Positions 36,715 through 46,021 of a stretch of 62,620 nt of DNA are shown here, one piece after another (positions within the stretch are counted from its first letter, which is position 1; every line of letters starts with the position of its first letter). The notes below the pieces were generated by a model. That model was not told the DNA's origin, ran no database searches, and worked only from the letters and a program-made list of their open reading frames with translations. Where the stretch lies: positions 1 to 62,620 of the forward strand of contig JAAYCB010000088.1 in the NCBI GenBank assembly GCA_012744395.1, read 5' to 3'. This DNA comes from Pirellulaceae bacterium. GTDB taxonomy: Bacteria > Planctomycetota > Planctomycetia > Pirellulales > Thermoguttaceae. Both the position numbers and the translations under genes were made by a program.

Positions 36715-37134
36715 TCAGACGCCGTCCCGACGGCCGAACCAGTTCCCCGGCGGGCGAATCGGAACGAGCGGCACCATCGCGATGACCGCCACCGCGAACA
36801 GGCAATAGCTGACCGCGATCGCCTCCGGCGAGACGTCGATGAACAACAGTTCGTGGACCCAATGGCCGATGAACGAGCCCGGGTACGTCGTCTCGCCGGC
36901 CCGGAGCCGAAGCGACTGCTCCAAGGTGGTGAGCGGGCAGAGCCTGCCGGTCAGGGGGGACATCGCCACGATCACCACCAGGGCCAGATGAGCCGCGCGC
37001 AACCAGAAGTTGCCGACCCATCGCCACCGCAGGCAACCCCCGACCGCCACCGCCGCGGCCCCGGCCACGGCAAAGGCGGCGAGCAGTCCGTGAACGATCA
37101 CTACGAGGTCCGCCAACACGCGATAGGTCAACAT
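36715..37134 (-). CDS. DUF2784 family membrane protein (139 aa)
   Basis: ATG at 37134 with a GGTGG site. Hydrophobic helices lie at about residues 6-32, 44-62 and 104-125. The family signature CPLTTLEQSLRLRAGETTYP followed by FIGHWVHELLF is clear. The family has no established biochemical role. It is 48 bases downstream of the NAD(P)HX dehydratase gene and probably shares its transcript. Confidence 0.85.
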   Translation of the reverse strand: MLTYRVLADLVVIVHGLLAAFAVAGAAAVAVGGCLRWRWVGNFWLRAAHLALVVIVAMSPLTGRLCPLTTLEQSLRLRAGETTYPGSFIGHWVHELLFIDVSPEAIAVSYCLFAVAVIAMVPLVPIRPPGNWFGRRDGV

Positions 37135-37182
37135 CCACCATCCCGCCCAGCGGCCGAGTTGCCGCCACCCGGCCTTGCAGGT

Positions 37183-38061
37183 CTATTCGCTTCTCGCCTC
37201 CCGGTATTGGCGGAAGGCGTCGGGCAACAGCCGCAGCAGATCGCCGGCCACGAGCGACTCTTCCCCAAGCCGTCTGGCGGCCAGGTCGCCCGCCAGCCCG
37301 TGCAGATACACCGCCAGGCGGGCCGCATCCAACGCCGGCAAGCCCTGGCTGAGCAGCCCGGCAACCAGTCCCGTCAGCACGTCGCCCGTCCCGCCGGTGG
37401 CCATCCCCGGATTGCCGGTCGAATTGATCGCGGTCGAGACTCCATCGGTGATCACCGTGCGGTGTCCCTTGAGCACGACCACCGCGCCGATTCTCCGCGC
37501 CAAACGCGCTGCCGCGTCCGCGCGCTGGCCGTCGCCGGCCGGCTTCTCTCCGCACAGCCGGGCGAACTCCCCCGGATGCGGCGTCAACACGCGGGCGCCG
37601 GCCGGCCGGCCGAGGGCCTGCGGCCGCCGCGCAAGTGCGTTCAGGCCATCGGCGTCGATCACCATCGGCCGATCCAGCGCTGTGAACAACCTCGCCACCA
37701 AGGCATCTAGTCCCAGGGAACGGCCCATCCCCGGCCCGCAGGCGACGACCGTCGCCTTGCCGGCCTGGCGGAGAATCTCCGCCAGGGCGACGAAGGCGAT
37801 CCGGCCCGCCCGGTCGGAGGCCAGGGGCACGGTCATGTATGCAGGCTCGAATCCCGCCACCGTCTCCAGGCAGACGTCGGGCACGGCAAGGCGGACCAGC
37901 CCGGCGCCGCTCCGCAACGCTGCCATGCCGGCCAGCGCAACAGCGCCGGCCATGCCGCGCGAGCCGCCCACGACAAGTGCCAGCCCAAACCGCCCCTTGT
38001 GGGCGTCCACATCGCGGACCGGCAAACAGGGCAGTGACGGACACGGATCGCCGCCAGGCAT
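37183..38061 (-). CDS. nnrD: ADP-dependent (S)-NAD(P)H-hydrate dehydratase
   Basis: This enzyme repairs NADHX and NADPHX, damaged hydrated forms of NAD(P)H, using ADP. The ribokinase-like domain is complete: VVGGSRGMAGAVALAG, VIDADGLNAL, LTPHPGEFARLCG, VVLKGHRTVI and the nucleotide/anion-hole motif NPGMATGGTGDVLTG. In many bacteria it is fused to an N-terminal epimerase domain (YjeF_N); that part is absent here, so the epimerase must be elsewhere. ATG at 38061. Its nearest neighbours on the same strand are larB and the DUF2784 gene. Confidence 0.92.
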   Translation of the reverse strand: MPGGDPCPSLPCLPVRDVDAHKGRFGLALVVGGSRGMAGAVALAGMAALRSGAGLVRLAVPDVCLETVAGFEPAYMTVPLASDRAGRIAFVALAEILRQAGKATVVACGPGMGRSLGLDALVARLFTALDRPMVIDADGLNALARRPQALGRPAGARVLTPHPGEFARLCGEKPAGDGQRADAAARLARRIGAVVVLKGHRTVITDGVSTAINSTGNPGMATGGTGDVLTGLVAGLLSQGLPALDAARLAVYLHGLAGDLAARRLGEESLVAGDLLRLLPDAFRQYREARSE

Positions 38062-38092
38062 CGCCCACTCCCTTAAATCCTGATCAAAACCT

Positions 38093-38136
38093 GGTTCCCA
38101 CTTGTAACCTGGTTCCCAAGCGCCAGCTTGGGGACC
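38093..38136. repeat. Palindromic dispersed repeat (one full, one partial copy)
   Basis: A partial copy (GGTTCCCACTTGTAACC) is followed by a full copy at 38111-38136, GGTTCCCAAGCGCC then AGCTTGGGGACC. It is the same family as at 1659-1742. Confidence 0.8.
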
Positions 38137-38148
38137 CGGCGATGCGGA

Positions 38149-38925
38149 TCACCCTCCCCGGCGTCTGACGGCATTCCCGGCAATCAGGCCGCCGATGTAT
38201 CCGCCCTTGAAGCCGGCGTCGATATTGACCACGGTCACGTTCGCGGCGCAACTGTTGAGCATGCCGAGCAGCGCGGCGAGCCCGCCGAAACTGGCGCCGT
38301 AGCCGACACTCGTCGGCACGGCGATCACCGGGCAGGCGACATGGCCGCCGACAACGCTCGGCAGCGCGCCCTCCATGCCGGCCACGACGACCACCGCGTC
38401 GGCATCGGCAATCGCCGGCAGGCTGGCCGTGAGGCGGTGGGGCCCCGCGACGCCGACGTCCTGGACCGTAACCACTTCGGCGCCCATCCAAAGGGCGGTC
38501 TCGCGGGCCTCCTCGGCGACCGGCAGGTCGCTGGTTCCGGCGGTGACGATCGCTACCTTGCCGCACGGCCGCGGCGGCTGGGGAAGCGGGAGCCGAAACG
38601 TGCGGCCGACGGCATTGTAGCGCCCGAGGGGGAATTTCGCCAACAGGACGGTGGCTTTCTCCGCAGACAGCCGTGTTGCCAGCACGTCGATCCCGTGCTC
38701 GACCATCGCGCGAACGATCGTCTCGATCGTCTCGACCGGCTTGTCCTGGGCATAGATCACCTCCGGAAAACCGCAGCGGCGGCTGCGGTCGAGATCGACC
38801 TGGACCTCGCCCAGGTCGGCAATGGACGGTTGGCACATCCGGCCGGTGAAATCCTCGACGGACATCTCGCCCGAGAGCAACCGCTCCGCCAGCCTGGCAA
38901 TTTCGGTGGGGTCGAAGGGGATCAT
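38149..38925 (-). CDS. larB: Nickel pincer cofactor biosynthesis protein LarB
   Basis: LarB carboxylates nicotinic acid adenine dinucleotide and hydrolyses its phosphoanhydride, the first step to the nickel-pincer cofactor. The C-terminal AIR-carboxylase (PurE)-like domain is clear: VAIVTAGTSDLPVAEEA, VVAGMEGALPSVVGG, PVIAVPTSVGYGASFGGLAA. The N-terminal FPEVIYAQDKPVETI is also typical. ATG at 38925. With larE in the same neighbourhood the pathway is partly represented; larC was not seen. Confidence 0.93.
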   Translation of the reverse strand: MIPFDPTEIARLAERLLSGEMSVEDFTGRMCQPSIADLGEVQVDLDRSRRCGFPEVIYAQDKPVETIETIVRAMVEHGIDVLATRLSAEKATVLLAKFPLGRYNAVGRTFRLPLPQPPRPCGKVAIVTAGTSDLPVAEEARETALWMGAEVVTVQDVGVAGPHRLTASLPAIADADAVVVVAGMEGALPSVVGGHVACPVIAVPTSVGYGASFGGLAALLGMLNSCAANVTVVNIDAGFKGGYIGGLIAGNAVRRRGG

Positions 38926-39039
38926 GGAGCTCTATCTTAATCTGCCGGCGGGCGCGGGAAAACCTGGTTTGCGCCTTGAGAAACCGCCCGCGAGAGCGTA
39001 GTCTGAGGGATTACCGTGTTGGCACCCGTGGAAACGACA

Positions 39040-40134
39040 ATGAAAGACCAGTACCTCGGTCGTCGGGATCGGCTGCGGCGCTTGCTGAATCGATCCGCCG
39101 CCGGCGCAATCCTCGTCACCAACCCCGTCAACGTGACCTATCTGACCGGATTCACGGGAGAAGACAGCTACTTGCTCGTTGGCCAGGCCGGGGACGTGTT
39201 GCTGAGCGACTTTCGTTATAGCACCCAATTGGAGGAGGAGTGCCCCGGTCTGGAGTTGGCCATCCGGCGGCAAGACCTGACGATGGCTGAATTGACCGCC
39301 AAGACGGTCGGGTCTGCCAAGGTCCGCCAATTGGCCCTGGAGGCCGAGTCGATCAACTGGTCGCTGCTCGAGACGATCCGCGAGAAGATCAAGCGGATTG
39401 AAACGGTTGCCACGTCTGGGTTGGTCGAGCGACTCCGGGAGGTCAAGGACAAGACGGAGATCGGCGCGCTGCGAGCTTCGATCGCGGCGGCGGAGAAGGC
39501 GTTCGGCGTCCTCCGCGCGACTCTCCGCCCTGAGAAGACCGAGATCGAATTGCGCAACGAGTTGGAATACCAGATCCGTCTGTTCGGGGCGGAGGATCGC
39601 GGCTTCCCTTCGATTGTCGCGGCGGGGCCTCGCGCGGCCCTGCCGCATGCAGCGCCGAGCAACGCCCGGATCGGCGATAGCGACTTCGTTCTGGTCGACT
39701 GGGGCGCCCGGGGGACCCTTTACCGTTGCGACTTGACGAGGGTCTTGGTGACAGGTAGAATCTCGCCCAAACTCGAACGGGTTTATGGAGTTGTGTTGAA
39801 TGCCCAGTTGCGGGCGATCGAGGCCGTTCGACCCGGAATTCCCGCCAGCGAAATCGACCAAATCGCTCGTCGCGTGATTGGCGACGCCGGCTTTGGCCGA
39901 TACTTTGGGCATGGACTTGGGCATGGGATCGGTCTGGATATTCACGAACGGCCGCGGCTGGCCTCGACGAACTCCACGCCGCTGAAGCCCGGCATGGTGA
40001 TGACCGTCGAGCCAGGAGTCTACATCCCCGGGTGGGGGGGTGTTCGGATTGAGGACGATATCCTGGTCACTCGAAAGGGCCATGAGGTGCTGACCTCAGT
40101 GCCCAAGGAGCTCGACGCGGTCGTCGTCTCCTGA
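39040..40134 (+). CDS. M24 family aminopeptidase (Xaa-Pro type, 364 aa)
   Basis: ATG at 39040 is preferred over a GTG at 39016. An N-terminal creatinase-like domain (NPVNVTYLTGFTGEDSYLL) precedes the pita-bread catalytic domain. All five metal ligands can be seen: Asp in LVDWGARG, Asp in YRCDLTRVL, His in FGHGLGHGIG, Glu in MTVEPGVYIPG and Glu in VRIEDDI. It should remove N-terminal residues before proline in the cytoplasm. It precedes accB and accC; in many bacteria the efp gene sits between them, but it is absent here. Confidence 0.92.
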   Translation: MKDQYLGRRDRLRRLLNRSAAGAILVTNPVNVTYLTGFTGEDSYLLVGQAGDVLLSDFRYSTQLEEECPGLELAIRRQDLTMAELTAKTVGSAKVRQLALEAESINWSLLETIREKIKRIETVATSGLVERLREVKDKTEIGALRASIAAAEKAFGVLRATLRPEKTEIELRNELEYQIRLFGAEDRGFPSIVAAGPRAALPHAAPSNARIGDSDFVLVDWGARGTLYRCDLTRVLVTGRISPKLERVYGVVLNAQLRAIEAVRPGIPASEIDQIARRVIGDAGFGRYFGHGLGHGIGLDIHERPRLASTNSTPLKPGMVMTVEPGVYIPGWGGVRIEDDILVTRKGHEVLTSVPKELDAVVVS

Positions 40135-40279
40135 AAGGCAAATCCCACCCTGCGGACAGCCGCCTTGGACCGGTTTCCGGGCGGTCTCCATCCGACAACG
40201 GAAGCAGGCCGGCCGCGGACAATCGGGCGACGCCGGTTCGCAGGCGACAGAAAACCGATCGACGGGTTAAAAGAAGCAC

Positions 40280-40795
40280 ATGGAAAGCGGAGTCAACGGG
40301 ATGGGCAGTCCCTCATCTACCCAAGACGTATTCGACGTGCGGAAGATCCGCCGATTGATCGAGTTGATGAACGATCACAACCTCCAGGAGATGGACCTCC
40401 GGCAGGGCGACATGCGGATCCAGCTCCGCCGTGCGAGTGATCCGGTCGCCGGCAGCCTGCCTCAGATGCAGCCCGTCCTGGCCCCCACGGCCCCGGCCGT
40501 CGCGCCCGCGCCGGCGGCCCCGCCGGCCGCGGCTGAGCCGGTGGAGGACCCGAACACGACGATCATCAAGAGCCCGATGGTCGGCACCTTTTACGCCGCC
40601 CCGGACCCGGATTCGGCCCCCTACGTGAAGGTGGGCGACCCGATCGGGCGGGATACCGTGATCTGCATTGTCGAGGCCATGAAGGTCTTCAACGAGATCC
40701 AAGCGGAAGTCGCCGGCATGATCACCGCCGTGCTGGCGGAGAACGGGGAACCCGTCGAGTTCGGCCAACCGCTGTTCCGGGTCAAAACCGCATAA
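40280..40795 (+). CDS. accB: Biotin carboxyl carrier protein of acetyl-CoA carboxylase
   Basis: ATG at 40280; an ATG at 40301 with GGAG upstream is a possible alternative. The N-terminal helix region ([20 protein letters not shown]) is typical of AccB. A Pro/Ala linker (about 65-90) is followed by the biotinyl domain with [11 protein letters not shown], where the Lys in EAMK is biotinylated. It shuttles carboxylated biotin between AccC and the carboxyltransferase AccAD in fatty acid synthesis. accC starts 26 bases later. Confidence 0.96.
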   Translation: MESGVNGMGSPSSTQDVFDVRKIRRLIELMNDHNLQEMDLRQGDMRIQLRRASDPVAGSLPQMQPVLAPTAPAVAPAPAAPPAAAEPVEDPNTTIIKSPMVGTFYAAPDPDSAPYVKVGDPIGRDTVICIVEAMKVFNEIQAEVAGMITAVLAENGEPVEFGQPLFRVKTA

Positions 40796-40821
40796 TCGCA
40801 TCGACGGATAGACGGACCGCC

Positions 40822-42165
40822 ATGTTCAAGCGCATCCTGGTTGCCAATCGCGGTGAGATTGCCCTGCGGGTCATCCGCGCCTGCCGCGAGATGGGCATCG
40901 AGACCGTGGCCATCTTCAGCGAGGCCGATCGCGGCGCCGCGTATCTCGATCTGGCCGACGAAGCCTTCTGCATCGGCTCGGCCCGAGCGAGCGACAGCTA
41001 CCTGAAGATCGATCGGGTGATCAGCGCCGCCGAGGTCGGCAACGTGCAGGCGATTCATCCCGGCTACGGCTTCCTCGCGGAGAACCCGCACTTCGCCGAC
41101 GTCTGCCGGAGCTGCCGGATCGAGTTCATCGGCCCGACCCACGAGGCGATGTCGCTGGTCGGCGACAAGAACGCGGCGCGCAGCCTGGCCCGGCAGATCG
41201 GCGTGCCGACGGTGCCGGGGAGCGACGGGCTCGTCGAGGACAAGCGGCAGGCGCTGTCCGTCGCCCGCCAGATCGGCTTCCCGGTGCTGATCAAGGCGGC
41301 GGCCGGCGGCGGCGGGCGGGGGATGCGGGTCGCGCTGACCGAGAAAGCGCTCGAGTCGGCCCTCGACCAGGCCCAGGCCGAGGCCGGCGCGGCCTTCGGC
41401 AACGCCGACATCTACCTGGAGAAATACGTCGAGCACCCGCGGCACGTCGAGGTTCAAGTCCTCGCCGACACCCACGGCAGCGCGGTGCATCTCTGGGAAC
41501 GCGATTGCACGATGCAGCGGAGACACCAGAAACTGATCGAGGAGAGCCCCGCCCCGGACCTCGACGATTCGGCCCGGGCGGCGATGTGCGCGGCCGCCGT
41601 GAATCTCGTCAAGGCCGCCGAGTACACCAACGCGGGAACCGTGGAATTCATCGTCGACCGCCAAGGCAACTTCTACTTCATCGAAATGAACGCCCGCATC
41701 CAGGTCGAACACCCGGTCAGCGAGCTGGTTACCGGAATCGACCTGATCAAGGCCCAGATCCGCATCGCGGCGGGCGAACCCCTGCCCTTTGCCCAAGAAG
41801 ACATCTGCTGCCGCGGCGCGGCGATCGAGTGCCGGATCAACGCGGAAGACACGACGAGGAATTTCCAGCCCTGCCCGGGCAGGATCGAAAAACTCATCGT
41901 GCCCGGCGGATTCGGCGTGCGGTTCGACTCGCACGTCTACGCGGGCTACACGGTTTCGCCCCATTACGATTCGATGATCGGCAAACTGATCGTCCACCAG
42001 CCGACGCGTGATGAGGCGATCGCCTGCATGTTGCGGGCCCTCTCCGAGTTGCGGATCGAGGGCATCCACACGACGGTCCCGCTGCACAAGCAACTGCTCG
42101 CTCATTCGGCCTTCGCCGAAGCGCGGGTCGACACGACGTTCATCGAGCGGACCTCGATCGGCTGA
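40822..42165 (+). CDS. accC: Biotin carboxylase subunit of acetyl-CoA carboxylase
   Basis: ATG at 40822. It carboxylates the biotin on AccB with ATP and bicarbonate. The ATP-grasp features are intact: [20 protein letters not shown], the glycine-rich loop [13 protein letters not shown] and [16 protein letters not shown] with the catalytic Glu/Asn/Arg set. The length, 447 residues, is standard. It is in an operon with accB and probably the M24 peptidase gene. Confidence 0.97.
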   Translation: MFKRILVANRGEIALRVIRACREMGIETVAIFSEADRGAAYLDLADEAFCIGSARASDSYLKIDRVISAAEVGNVQAIHPGYGFLAENPHFADVCRSCRIEFIGPTHEAMSLVGDKNAARSLARQIGVPTVPGSDGLVEDKRQALSVARQIGFPVLIKAAAGGGGRGMRVALTEKALESALDQAQAEAGAAFGNADIYLEKYVEHPRHVEVQVLADTHGSAVHLWERDCTMQRRHQKLIEESPAPDLDDSARAAMCAAAVNLVKAAEYTNAGTVEFIVDRQGNFYFIEMNARIQVEHPVSELVTGIDLIKAQIRIAAGEPLPFAQEDICCRGAAIECRINAEDTTRNFQPCPGRIEKLIVPGGFGVRFDSHVYAGYTVSPHYDSMIGKLIVHQPTRDEAIACMLRALSELRIEGIHTTVPLHKQLLAHSAFAEARVDTTFIERTSIG

Positions 42166-42272
42166 CGCGCCGGGCCCGCCCGGTGGTGGCGCGCCGCCGC
42201 CCCCGCCCGGCGTTTCCGACGAATTTCTGAAGGCATTCGACTTTCCTTGACTTAGATTGCGGAGTGAGAGCG

Positions 42273-43634
42273 ATGGCAACGCCCCTGACCAGCCCCCAGC
42301 GACCGGACACCGACCTGCGGCGCGTGGCGATCCTGTTTTCCGGCGGGCCGGCGCCCGCGGCCAACGCGGTGATCGTCAGCGCCGCCATGTGCTTCTCCCG
42401 CGCCGGCATCGAAGTACTCGGCATGAAGAACGGCTACACGCACCTGATGGGGTACAAGCCCGGCGACGTCCTCGAGGAAGGCCAGGCGTACATTCTCCTC
42501 GATCACAAGGAGTTGGAGGGCAAGCGGACCGCCCAGGGGATCATGATCGGCACCGCGCGGGCGAACCCCGGCAAGCCGCTGAAGACGCCCGAAGACTTGA
42601 ACGATCCGGAAAAGACCGGCCAGCTCAAGACCGTCTACGACGCCCTGCGGTCGCTCGGAGTCGGCGCGCTGATTTCCATCGGCGGCGACGACACCTTGAC
42701 CACGGCCGCCAAGTTCAAGCTCTTCCAGGACACGTTGCCCGGCGACCAGCCCCGAGTCCGCGTCGTCCACCTGCCCAAGACGATCGACAACGACTACCAG
42801 GGCATCGATTTCACGTTCGGCTACTTCACGGCGGTGGAAATGCTCGCCAAGCAGACGCGCAACCTGCTGGCCGACTCCCAGGCCGCCGGCGCGTGGTTCA
42901 TCTGCCAGTTGATGGGCCGCGCCGCCGCCTGGCTGACCTACGGCGCAGCGATCGGCGGCGAAGCGAGCCTGGCGATCGGTTTGGAAGACATCGACGAGTC
43001 GTGGTGGGGGGTCGAGCCGACGGTTGATCCAAGCACCGGCGAGACCGTCAAGGACGACTACGGCAAGGCCGTGATGCGGAAGATCTTCGATGTCGAGAAA
43101 CTCGTCAAGCGGATCGCCGACACCGTCGTCGCCCGTGAGGCCGAAGGCAAGTCGTACGGCGTGGTCGTAATGGCCGAAGGCCTCGCCGAGTTCCTCCCCC
43201 TGGACGAGATTCACAAGTGCCTCAGCGAGGACGAGTATCTCAACCTCAAACCCGACTCCTTCGGCCACTTCCCCGTCTCGCAACTGAAGTACTCCAGCCG
43301 GATCGGGCGGCTGGTGGCGGCGGAATACAAGCGGCGGACGGGCAAGGACAAGAAGTTCAACGGCCTCCAGTTCGGCTACGAGGTCCGCTGCAACACCCCG
43401 ACGGCGTTCGACGTCATGCTCGGCAGCCAGCTCGGCGCCGGCGCCTACCGCGCTTTGGCCGAAAAGGGAATGGACGGCGTAATGGTCTCGGTCTCCGGCC
43501 AACTCGGCCTGGTCTTCCCGCCGTTCGAGCAGCTGATCAACTACGAACGCCTCCGCGCCCACCCCAGGCCGATCCGCCCCGGCGAGGACTTCCACCAGCT
43601 CGCCCGCTACATGGAGACGTGGGTCGCGGAGTAG
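42273..43634 (+). CDS. pfp: Pyrophosphate-dependent 6-phosphofructokinase (453 aa)
   Basis: ATG at 42273 with GGAG/GAGAG upstream; a GTG three codons earlier is possible. The active-site motifs are ISIGGDDTL and LPKTIDNDYQG. The Asp after GGD, in place of the Gly of ATP-dependent enzymes, and the Lys in PKTIDND indicate use of pyrophosphate rather than ATP, giving reversible glycolytic flux. MGRAAAWLTYGAAIGGEA corresponds to the MGR substrate motif. It lies 107 bases after accC on the same strand. Confidence 0.93.
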   Translation: MATPLTSPQRPDTDLRRVAILFSGGPAPAANAVIVSAAMCFSRAGIEVLGMKNGYTHLMGYKPGDVLEEGQAYILLDHKELEGKRTAQGIMIGTARANPGKPLKTPEDLNDPEKTGQLKTVYDALRSLGVGALISIGGDDTLTTAAKFKLFQDTLPGDQPRVRVVHLPKTIDNDYQGIDFTFGYFTAVEMLAKQTRNLLADSQAAGAWFICQLMGRAAAWLTYGAAIGGEASLAIGLEDIDESWWGVEPTVDPSTGETVKDDYGKAVMRKIFDVEKLVKRIADTVVAREAEGKSYGVVVMAEGLAEFLPLDEIHKCLSEDEYLNLKPDSFGHFPVSQLKYSSRIGRLVAAEYKRRTGKDKKFNGLQFGYEVRCNTPTAFDVMLGSQLGAGAYRALAEKGMDGVMVSVSGQLGLVFPPFEQLINYERLRAHPRPIRPGEDFHQLARYMETWVAE

Positions 43635-44325
43635 GCGACGATCGCGGGCCGCGGCAACCGCGGAGCGCCTGAAGCCGCTCACGAGGCGGCCGGTAGGGTG
43701 GTCCGCAGCGGCGAGCCGGCGCGATACGGATCAGACGAGCAGAAACGCTCCCCCAGGGCGATCAGGGTCGCACAACCCAGCGGCGAGCGGAGGCTGTTTT
43801 ATTTTATGGAGGAAGTGATTGGGAATGGGGAGTGGGGGCGGGAGGGGGGGCTACGAAAGATACGAAAGACACGAAAAAGATGTGAGAGATGAAAAGAGGC
43901 GAAGGACAGGAATAGGATGCAACAGAACGCTTCTGGGGGGGCGTGGAGTGTGTGGGACTGGGATGGTTAGGGTGTGTGGGGAGATAGAAGAAGGCGGAAC
44001 ATGACGCGAACAAACGGTACGTTGGGGCGGCGCTGTTGTACGCGCCCTTTCCGGGCTGCCGGTCCATGATGGATGCCGTGCCCAGGGCGTTGCCCTTACG
44101 TTGATTTGTTGCGGCCCCTGCGGGGCCAGAGGGCGACCCGTGCCGGAAACGCGTGGGCCGGTGTGGTGGAGCGAAAGGGTTCCATCCCCCTATCCCCCAT
44201 TCCCCCGGATTGGCCTTGTCTCAACTCCCGCACTTCGGTATCAGACACGCTCCATTCGGAGCGGCCCGGGCCCCCCTTTCGCAAGGGACCTGTGGGCCCC
44301 GGGCGGCCAAGGAGGGATAGTCCCG
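43635..44325. other. Repeat-rich non-coding region
   Basis: This 691-base gap contains a GTAGGGTGGTCCGCAGCGG word (43692-43710), a purine-rich stretch with three ACGAAAGA-type words (43853-43880), and a compound hairpin element at 44080-44128: CAGGGCGTTGCCCT, then TTTGTTGCGGCCCCTGCGGGGCC. AGGAGGG at 44310-44316 is the ribosome binding site of the next gene. No RNA gene is recognised. Confidence 0.6.
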
Positions 44326-45300
44326 ATGGCGCGAGCGAAGAAGACGTCGAACGGCCCTGGCGCCGACCGCTTCGTCGACATGTGGGCGCTGGCCGGCGCG
44401 CACCCGACGAATATCGATCTGTTGCGGCGATTGCGATCGGCCGACGACCGGCAGTTTGGCGCGAACATGGACGTCTGTGGGTCGATATCGGAACGCGACT
44501 CGAAGACGGGCAAGTGGGAGGAGACGCGGATCGTCGCCATCCGCAGCGACGTCTGGAATCCGGGCAAAGAGAAGTTGCAGCAGCGGCTGAAGTCGCTCCA
44601 GGAGCGCCGGCGTGACCAATTGCGGCGCGCGATCCAGCGTTCCGGCCGCCTGGACGCCGGCCAGACGAGACAGCTTGCCCGGCGGCTCCAGCACGACCCG
44701 GTGATGCGCTTGAGGGCGTCGGACCTGTTCCACCGGCGCCTGGTGATGAAGATGTTCCACTCCAGCGGCGCGCGAATCCGCTGGGCCGGCTCGATCGAGG
44801 AGGTCACCACCCGCGAGGTCCATAACTCGCTGGGCTCGCGGCGCCGGCTACTCTCGCTGGCGGCGATCCTGCCGGGCTACGACTACGTGATCGCGCTGGA
44901 GCAGAACCACCGCACGTTCCGCATCCCGGCGGTGTTCACCTTCTCGTTTTTCGACGAGCAGGAGAAACAGGTCCACTATGTGTCGATCAAGCGGAAGTGG
45001 ATTTCCGTGGGCGCCGATTTCGAGATCGCGTCGGACGGCCGGAGGATCGGCGAGATCGACGGCCAACTGCTGAGCTTCGGATTCAACGCCCGGGTGAGCG
45101 TTTGCGACCCCGCGCTGGCGGAAAACCGGCAACTTGTCGACCTCCTGACGCTGTTCACGGCGACGGTGGGCTATCACCGGGCGATGCGCGGAAGCGTGCG
45201 GCGGCGCGTGCGGGCGGTTGCCGCCGGGACGTCGTTCCAGCACCTGGTCGAAGACGAAGAGGTCTGGCTCTTGAAGAACCCGCGCCGCCGGGCGGCCTGA
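44326..45300 (+). CDS. Uncharacterised protein, possible tubby/LURP-one-like domain (324 aa)
   Basis: The ATG at 44326 is fixed by a strong AGGAGGG nine bases upstream. Residues about 80-140 are highly basic and helical (KLQQRLKSLQERRRDQLRRA). The C-terminal half (about 180-270) has alternating beta strands, with IPAVFTFSFFDEQEKQVHYV, KRKWISVGADFEIASDGRRI and GEIDGQL. This strand order loosely recalls the tubby C-terminal-like/LURP-one fold. No family is assigned. It faces hisB convergently with only eight bases between stops. Confidence 0.6.
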   Translation: MARAKKTSNGPGADRFVDMWALAGAHPTNIDLLRRLRSADDRQFGANMDVCGSISERDSKTGKWEETRIVAIRSDVWNPGKEKLQQRLKSLQERRRDQLRRAIQRSGRLDAGQTRQLARRLQHDPVMRLRASDLFHRRLVMKMFHSSGARIRWAGSIEEVTTREVHNSLGSRRRLLSLAAILPGYDYVIALEQNHRTFRIPAVFTFSFFDEQEKQVHYVSIKRKWISVGADFEIASDGRRIGEIDGQLLSFGFNARVSVCDPALAENRQLVDLLTLFTATVGYHRAMRGSVRRRVRAVAAGTSFQHLVEDEEVWLLKNPRRRAA

Positions 45301-45308
45301 CGGCAACG

Positions 45309-45893
45309 TCAGAGGACTCCCTTGGTGCTCGGCACGCCGGAGAGCCGCTCGTCGGGAGCGGCGGCCATGCGGAAGGCCCGGGCGACGGCCTTGAAGATCG
45401 CCTCGGCGATGTGATGGCTGTTGCGGCCGTAGTGGAGCTGGATGTGCAAATTGCACAAGGCGTTGGCTGAAAACGCCTGCCAGAAGTCGTAGACCAGCTC
45501 ACTGTCGAACTGGCCGATCTTGGGCGAGGGGAAATCCGCCTGGAAGACGAACACCGCCCGGCCGCCCAGGTCGATCGCCGCGGTGACCAGCGCTTCTTCC
45601 ATCGGCAGGGCGAAATGGCCGTAGCGGCGGATTCCCGCCTTGTCGCCGAGCGCCTGGCGGACCGCCTGCCCGAGGCAGATGCCCGTGTCCTCGACCGTGT
45701 GGTGCTGGTCGACCTGGAGGTCGCCGGCGGCCTTCACGGTCAGGTCGATCGCCCCGTGCCTGGCGAACAACTGGAGCATGTGGTCGAAGAAGCCGACGCC
45801 GCTGGCCACCTCGCCGCGGCCCGTGCCGTCGAGATTCACCGCCAGCTCGATGTTCGTTTCGGCGGTCTTGCGCTGGATTTGGGCTTTTCGCAT
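45309..45893 (-). CDS. hisB: Imidazoleglycerol-phosphate dehydratase
   Basis: ATG at 45893 ([19 protein letters not shown]) is chosen because the upstream frame runs into repeat DNA. It catalyses the sixth step of histidine synthesis. Manganese-binding motifs [10 protein letters not shown] and [12 protein letters not shown] are both intact. At 194 residues it is the stand-alone enzyme without the phosphatase domain of the enterobacterial fusion. It is the last of the hisD-hisC-hisB series, 128 bases behind hisC. Confidence 0.96.
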   Translation of the reverse strand: MRKAQIQRKTAETNIELAVNLDGTGRGEVASGVGFFDHMLQLFARHGAIDLTVKAAGDLQVDQHHTVEDTGICLGQAVRQALGDKAGIRRYGHFALPMEEALVTAAIDLGGRAVFVFQADFPSPKIGQFDSELVYDFWQAFSANALCNLHIQLHYGRNSHHIAEAIFKAVARAFRMAAAPDERLSGVPSTKGVL

Positions 45894-45904
45894 GGAACGA
45901 GTCC

Positions 45905-46021
45905 AGGGGGGGTGGCAAATGTCGAATGTCAAATGTCGAAATTAATGACGAATCAGGAATGTCGAATGTCGAAATTCTTTCGACATTTGATTTTCGACAT
46001 TCGTCATTCTTTCGACATTCG
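45905..46021. repeat. TGTCGAA-type repeat element between hisC and hisB
   Basis: The gap is filled by direct and inverted copies of AATGTCGAA, ATTTCGACAT-like and TTCGACATTCGTCATT words. The inverted halves could fold into a long hairpin in the his transcript. Confidence 0.85.

Noticed and set aside
43635-44325. Small genes in the region before 44326
   Set aside because: Open frames there overlap repeat words and lack ribosome binding sites and protein-like composition.
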